A model generated the notes under the pieces. The model searched no databases. It saw only the letters and a program-made list of their open reading frames with translations, and had not been told where the DNA came from. Below are positions 23,736 through 27,289 of a DNA stretch of 27,289 nucleotides, in pieces (position 1 is the stretch's first letter; every line of letters starts with the position of its first letter). A program made the position numbers and the translations under genes. Source of the DNA: an uncultured Acidimicrobiales bacterium (GTDB taxonomy: Bacteria > Actinomycetota > Acidimicrobiia > Acidimicrobiales > UBA10347); NCBI GenBank assembly GCA_937942965.1, contig CALDGN010000091.1:1-27289 (forward strand), in the 5' to 3' direction.

Positions 23736-23770
23736 CAATGCCGGGCCTTCGGGCCCGGCATTGGCCGTTT
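23736..23770 (+). terminator. rho-independent terminator of groES-groEL
   Basis: CAATGCCGGGCC and GGCCCGGCATTG form a perfect 12-bp stem (23736-23763) closed by the very stable TTCG tetraloop, followed after a few bases by GTTTT. It lies 50 bases after the groEL stop. Confidence 0.88.
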
Positions 23771-23863
23771 TACCAGTTCAATACGAGAGCCCTGTCCGGC
23801 GCTGTAGGTGTCGTTTGGTAGCGTCGGCTGGCCAACGAGACGCCGTTCGCGGCTGGAGTAGCA

Positions 23864-24109
23864 ATGGGCTTGTTTTCAAGGACGTTCCGTCCGAATGTCC
23901 TTCATGACTTCGGAGAGATAACGAGTGGTCGCGAGGGACTCGCAAAGTTCCGGTTATCGCTCTCGCTGATTGACGACCAAGGCGTGAAGTACCTTCGCTT
24001 CGCTCGCAAAGCGGTCGCTCCGGGCGCATTTGGCGTTACGTACACGTTCATCCCCGAGGGTGACTTCGGAAAGCTGAAAGCAGCGGTCGACGCTGCCGTC
24101 GACCTGTGA
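23864..24109 (+). CDS. small hypothetical protein, unusual codon use
   Basis: 81 residues; no family recognised. The sequence starts MGLFSRTFRPNVLHDFGEIT and contains alternating hydrophobic stretches (FRLSLSLIDDQGVKYLRFA, FGVTYTFIPEGDFGKL) that suggest a small beta-rich domain ending in a short helix (KLKAAVDAAVDL). GGAG at 23855-23858 is five bases before the ATG and TAGCGT at 23819-23824 could be a -10 box, which supports a real gene. Codons such as TTA, ATA, AGG and TCA are used within the first 40 residues, unlike the GC-ending codons of every neighbour, hinting at later acquisition or weak expression. No transmembrane segment or signal peptide. It is convergent with the P450 gene, 41 bases away. 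Confidence 0.6.
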   Translation: MGLFSRTFRPNVLHDFGEITSGREGLAKFRLSLSLIDDQGVKYLRFARKAVAPGAFGVTYTFIPEGDFGKLKAAVDAAVDL

Positions 24110-24121
24110 ACGACGTTCACA
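24105..24121. terminator. 7-bp hairpin between convergent genes
   Basis: TGTGAAC-GAC-GTTCACA is a perfect inverted repeat overlapping the stop codon of the small ORF and lying 30 bases from the end of the convergent P450 gene. It may act as a weak bidirectional terminator. The TGTGA/TCACA halves are seven bases apart, one more than a CRP site, so I do not call it an operator. Confidence 0.35.
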
Positions 24122-24150
24122 GCACTTGAGGACCATGCCGTCGCGAACGG

Positions 24151-25452
24151 CTACCGGGTGGTCACCGTGAGATTTGCTGGGCCCCGCAGGGTCGTGGATC
24201 GCTTCCAGGCGAGCTGATCAACGCGGTACTCGGGGAACCGTTCGACGAAGCTGCGAATAGCGATCCGGCCCTCCATGCGGGCCAAGGCTGCGCCAAGGCA
24301 GTAGTGGATTCCTTGGCCGAATGAGAACGGATGAGGTTCGGGCCGGTCGAGCTGCAGCTTGGCCGGGTCCGTGTAGACCCGAGGGTCGCGGTTGGCCGCA
24401 CCGATCAGCACGGTGACCACCGCACCGGCCGGAATGACGTGCCCGCCGACTTCGAGCGGCTCGGTGACGACGCGGTCGGTGTTCTGCACCGGGCTGTCGT
24501 GGCGCAGGAACTCCTCGGTGGCGTTGGCGGCCAGTTCCGGCGCATCGATCAGCTGGCGCCGTGCCGCGTGGTCGCGGCTAAGGGTGACCAGCGCGTTGCC
24601 GATCAGCCCGCTGGTTGTCTCGTGCCCGGCAACCATCAACAGCAGACACATCGATTCGAGCTCGCGCTCGCTCAGACGGTCGCCGTCTTCCTCTGCATTG
24701 ACCAGCGCCGTCATGATGTCGTCTTGCGGATTGATGCGACGCTTGGCGAACTCGGCTCGAAAGATCGCAGTCGCTTCGCTGAGTGCGGCCGCCATCTCGT
24801 CGACATCGAAGCCGGACAACGGGTCGACGAGGAAGGCAATGGTGTCCGAGAGCTCGTGCAGTCGCGGCCACTGCTCAGCATCAACGCCGAGCATCGATCC
24901 GATCATGTAAATCGGTACCTGCGAAGCGAACCGGTGCATGACGTCGAACTCGTCGAGCGGTTCCAGTTCGTCGAGGATCTGGTCGGTGATCTTCTCGACT
25001 TGGGGTTCGAGCTGAGCGATAGCTCGGGGCGTGAATGCCCGGTTCACGAGCTTGCGGAGACGCGTGTGGTCGGGCGGGTCGACCATCAGCATCATGGTGA
25101 CGACCATGTCGATGAGGTTGCGATCGATGTGCTTGTACGGCGGAATCTTGGTGATCAGCTCGCTGCGGTCGACCGAGACCGGTGCCCGCAGTACCTGCTC
25201 GCATTCTTCGTAGCCGGTGATCAGCCAGTTGGCGATGCGGGTGTGGTTGTACACGGGCCCGTGCGCACGGAGCGACTCGTAAATCGGGTACGGGTCGATG
25301 TGGCGGCGAGGATCGAGGGGGTTGAACGGTGCGAGCGGGCGGTTCAGCCAGCCGGCCATCCGATCCGAACGAGCGACACGCCGAAGCGTCGGCAACACCA
25401 TCGCCATGGTGGTCGCCTGGTCGGGCAGCATCTCTCGGAATCGGTCTCGCAT
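24151..25452 (-). CDS. cytochrome P450
   Basis: 433 residues, a soluble bacterial P450. The heme loop HPFSFGQGIHYCLGAALARME holds the axial ligand Cys385 (FGxGxHxCxG). The I-helix oxygen-activation motif is AGHETTSGLI; the K-helix ExxR is in EEFLRHDSP; and the C-helix region reads DPPDHTRLRKLVNRAFTPRA. These monooxygenases take electrons from a ferredoxin, none of which is next to it. The substrate cannot be told. ATG at 25452 begins MRDRFREMLPDQ; family similarity proper begins near residue 40 (FNPLDPRRHIDPYPIYESLR), so a later start is possible. It is divergent from the cytochrome b and molybdoenzyme pair, with 148 bases between start codons. Confidence 0.95.
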   Translation of the reverse strand: MRDRFREMLPDQATTMAMVLPTLRRVARSDRMAGWLNRPLAPFNPLDPRRHIDPYPIYESLRAHGPVYNHTRIANWLITGYEECEQVLRAPVSVDRSELITKIPPYKHIDRNLIDMVVTMMLMVDPPDHTRLRKLVNRAFTPRAIAQLEPQVEKITDQILDELEPLDEFDVMHRFASQVPIYMIGSMLGVDAEQWPRLHELSDTIAFLVDPLSGFDVDEMAAALSEATAIFRAEFAKRRINPQDDIMTALVNAEEDGDRLSERELESMCLLLMVAGHETTSGLIGNALVTLSRDHAARRQLIDAPELAANATEEFLRHDSPVQNTDRVVTEPLEVGGHVIPAGAVVTVLIGAANRDPRVYTDPAKLQLDRPEPHPFSFGQGIHYCLGAALARMEGRIAIRSFVERFPEYRVDQLAWKRSTTLRGPANLTVTTR

Positions 25453-25600
25453 GATCGAAGTCTTGTTGGGAGACGGGCTGGTTTCAACCCAGATACGCGT
25501 CGGATCGGCGGCTGCTTTCGAACATGTTCAGAATCGGGCGGAAGCGTGAGGGCCTCTCACGTGGTTTCATGATCATGACTTCTCTGCCGAAGGACATCTC
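25453..25600. promoter_or_regulatory. divergent promoter region with two inverted repeats
   Basis: Contains CGTGAG-GGCCT-CTCACG (25545-25561), a 6-bp stem, and the 12-bp palindrome TCATGATCATGA (25567-25578), just before the ribosome binding site AAGGA (25590-25594) of the cytochrome b gene. Either could be an operator for the redox genes; no regulator can be named. Confidence 0.35.
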
Positions 25601-26353
25601 ATGAGCCCAGATCGAGTGAGTAAAGATCGAGTGAGCCCAGAACGGATTGCCGTCGAACGGCATCGACGTGGCAACCGCTGGATGCACTGGATCAACTTCC
25701 CGTTGCTGACCATCATGATCTGGAGCGGGCTCCGGATCTACTGGGCTGACCTGCGCGACCCGTTCGGTGTCGGAATTGGCGGCTGGCACTGGTTCGAGCT
25801 GTTCCCCGATTGGATCAACGAGCCGCTCGGACTGGACCGCAAGCTGGCCCGCGGCATGGCGTTCCACTTCACGTTTGGGTGGCTCCTGACGCTCAATGGC
25901 GGCGCCTTCTTCGTCTACCTGTGGCGTACGGGCGGCTGGCGCAACTTCTTGCCGACTCGTGACGATCTACGCACGATCCCGGCGGTGCTGCTGCACGAGG
26001 TCGGACTTCGCAAAGAGGCCCCGCCGCAGGGCAAGTACAACGGCATGCAACAGCTCACCTACGCCATCGTGCTCGTCATGGGCGCACTGGCCGTGATCAG
26101 TGGCTTTGCCATCTACAAGCCCGTCCAGCTCTCGCTGCTCACGGCGATGTTCGGCGGCTACGAGGGCGCCCGCTTCGTGCACTTCTGGGTCACGATCGGC
26201 TTCGTCCTGTTCTTCGGCATCCACATCTTGCAGGTCGCCCGAGCCGGGTTCCGCAACTTCTGGTCGATGGTGACCGGCTACGAACTGCTCGATGCGCCGG
26301 AGGAACCGGCACAACCAGAATCGAACGACGAGCTCGAGGAGGTCGGCGCATGA
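25601..26353 (+). CDS. membrane cytochrome b subunit (cytochrome b561/thiosulfate-reductase type)
   Basis: 250 residues with about four transmembrane helices: near 28-47 (HWINFPLLTIMIWSGLRIYW), 88-110 (FHFTFGWLLTLNGGAFFVYLW), 150-175 (LTYAIVLVMGALAVISGFAI) and 192-215 (HFWVTIGFVLFFGIHILQV). Conserved His residues in the HWINF, HFTFGW, HFWVTI and GIHILQV segments are likely heme b ligands. It should carry electrons between the quinone pool and the partner molybdoenzyme encoded next. AAGGA is six bases before the ATG. The first 15 residues contain a small repeat (SPDRVSKDRVSPER). The stop overlaps the next ATG, so the two are coupled. The tail is acidic and probably cytoplasmic. Confidence 0.88.
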   Translation: MSPDRVSKDRVSPERIAVERHRRGNRWMHWINFPLLTIMIWSGLRIYWADLRDPFGVGIGGWHWFELFPDWINEPLGLDRKLARGMAFHFTFGWLLTLNGGAFFVYLWRTGGWRNFLPTRDDLRTIPAVLLHEVGLRKEAPPQGKYNGMQQLTYAIVLVMGALAVISGFAIYKPVQLSLLTAMFGGYEGARFVHFWVTIGFVLFFGIHILQVARAGFRNFWSMVTGYELLDAPEEPAQPESNDELEEVGA

Positions 26354-27258
26354 GCGATCAACCAACCAACGAGAACAATGACATCAGCGGTGACGAGATC
26401 GACAGCGAAGAGCTGATCGACAACGGCGAGCAGCTCGACGTACAGGGCATCGCCGGATCGTTCGCTGCTCCGATCGCCGCAGACGCCCCCGTGCACCGGG
26501 TTGCCGCAGACCTGCGCGGCAAGACCATGACCGAAGCCGACTTCCGCAGCCTCTCGCGTCGGTCATTGCTGACTGGCGGCGCAGGTGCGCTGGCCGCGGT
26601 TCTGGGCTTCCGGTGGATCCAAGGCCGTCCGGCCGATCGTCGCATCCCCGACGTGCTCCGGCAGGGCCACGAGGTCAACGAGTCGATCTGGCGAGCATTG
26701 TTCCGAGACGGAGCGGAGGCCCCGACCTTCGACTTTGCCGAGTCATCGGAAATGCGGGTGAATGGACGCCACGGCATCCGCGAGGACCTGAATATGGACA
26801 CCTGGGAGATGCGGGTGATCGGTCGCAGCGGCGAGACCATCGGCCGCTATGACCTCGATGACCTGCGAGCACTGCCTCAGACCGAGATGACGGTCGAACA
26901 CAAGTGTGTCGAGGGCTGGTCCCACATCGTGACGTGGGGCGGCGTGGTCTTCAGCGACTTCGTTGAGCGCTTCCATCCCGAAGAAGCCGATGCACCGTTC
27001 GTCGGCCTTGCGACTCCTGACTTCGAATATCAGGTCGGGCTCGAACGGGCGGCGATGATGCACTCTCAAACCATGCTGACGCTGGACCTGCAACGGGCTC
27101 CGCTTAGCGAAGCTCACGGTGCTCCGGTGCGGCTGACGACACCGCTCAAGTACGGCATCAAGCAGATCAAGCGCATCGGCACGATCCGCTTCAGCGAGAC
27201 CCAGCCCGAGAACGATTACTGGGCCGAGCGCGGCTACGACTGGTACGCCGCCCTCTAA
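26350..27258 (+). CDS. Tat-exported molybdopterin-dependent oxidoreductase, sulfite-oxidase family
   Basis: 302 residues, complete. The catalytic fold is that of SUOX/YedY proteins: WEMRVIGRSGETIGRYDLDD, ALPQTEMTVEHKCVEGW with the probable molybdenum-ligand Cys186, and a closing TPLKYGIKQIKRIGTIRF. A twin-arginine signal (SLSRRSLLTGGAGALAAVLGF, Arg70-Arg71) directs export of the folded protein, but it follows about 68 acidic, hydrophilic residues, much longer than usual. Without a second dimerisation domain it is more like YedY/MsrP than like animal sulfite oxidase. The ATG overlaps the cytochrome b stop (ATGA), so the two form a membrane-bound redox unit. The substrate (sulfite, sulfoxide or other) cannot be told. 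Confidence 0.9.
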   Translation: MSDQPTNENNDISGDEIDSEELIDNGEQLDVQGIAGSFAAPIAADAPVHRVAADLRGKTMTEADFRSLSRRSLLTGGAGALAAVLGFRWIQGRPADRRIPDVLRQGHEVNESIWRALFRDGAEAPTFDFAESSEMRVNGRHGIREDLNMDTWEMRVIGRSGETIGRYDLDDLRALPQTEMTVEHKCVEGWSHIVTWGGVVFSDFVERFHPEEADAPFVGLATPDFEYQVGLERAAMMHSQTMLTLDLQRAPLSEAHGAPVRLTTPLKYGIKQIKRIGTIRFSETQPENDYWAERGYDWYAAL

Positions 27259-27289
27259 ACCGCCATTTTCCGGGCCTGGAGTGTGGCGC

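Noticed and set aside
24105..24121. CRP site at the end of the small ORF
   Set aside because: TGTGA and TCACA are separated by seven rather than six bases, and the element lies at the 3' ends of two convergent genes.
24331..25572. 413-codon plus-strand frame opposite the P450 gene
   Set aside because: The P450 heme, I-helix and K-helix motifs on the minus strand settle the coding strand.
1..27289. tRNA genes, CRISPR arrays, insertion sequences or prophage genes
   Set aside because: None seen: no repeat-spacer pattern, no transposase-like frame and no cloverleaf sequence was recognised by eye; a dedicated RNA search could not be run.

Overview
The window looks like chromosomal DNA of a high-GC actinobacterium, most likely of the class Acidimicrobiia. 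The grounds are GC-rich codon use, many GTG starts, TANNNT-type -10 boxes close to start codons, and a gene order (rplM-rpsI-glmM-glmS-nnr-alr-tsaE-tsaB-rimI-tsaD-groES-groEL) that matches the order I remember from mycobacteria. No rRNA, tRNA, CRISPR array, insertion sequence or prophage gene was seen. The placement is an inference from gene content, not from a database search.

Layout. Bases 1-3222 (minus) hold the N-terminal 1074 residues of a secreted alpha-2-macroglobulin-type lipoprotein, cut by the window edge. Bases 3465-4315 encode ribosomal proteins L13 and S9. Bases 4378-9332 encode the first two steps from fructose-6-phosphate to amino-sugar precursors: GlmM and a very large GlmS-like protein of 1137 residues. 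Bases 9357-11856 carry NAD(P)H-hydrate repair (NnrE-NnrD fusion) and alanine racemase. Bases 11893-17014 form an accessory block inside the otherwise conserved order: a glycosyltransferase of the tRNA-queuosine mannosyltransferase (DUF3524) type, a PLP-dependent decarboxylase, a stand-alone cyclic-nucleotide-binding domain protein behind a CRP-like palindrome, an unrecognised HEYAH zinc-peptidase-like protein and a P1/DmpA-type peptidase.

Bases 17054-19855 are a tightly overlapping operon tsaE-tsaB-rimI-tsaD: the t6A tRNA-modification complex plus an N-acetyltransferase. Bases 19872-21559 hold a DUF2087 winged-helix protein, a SnoaL-like protein and a TetR regulator; the last two are divergent across two TetR-type operators. 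Bases 21653-23763 are a heat-shock unit with a perfect CIRCE operator, groES, groEL and a strong terminator. A small unknown ORF follows, then a cytochrome P450 (minus). It is divergent from a two-gene redox unit: a membrane cytochrome b and a Tat-exported sulfite-oxidase-family molybdoenzyme.

The core genes serve cell-wall precursor synthesis (GlmS, GlmM, Alr), translation (L13, S9, t6A) and protein folding. The points most worth following up are the oversized GlmS, the DUF3524 glycosyltransferase, the CRP-like site paired with a cNMP-binding protein, the HEYAH protein and the atypical small ORF at 23864.
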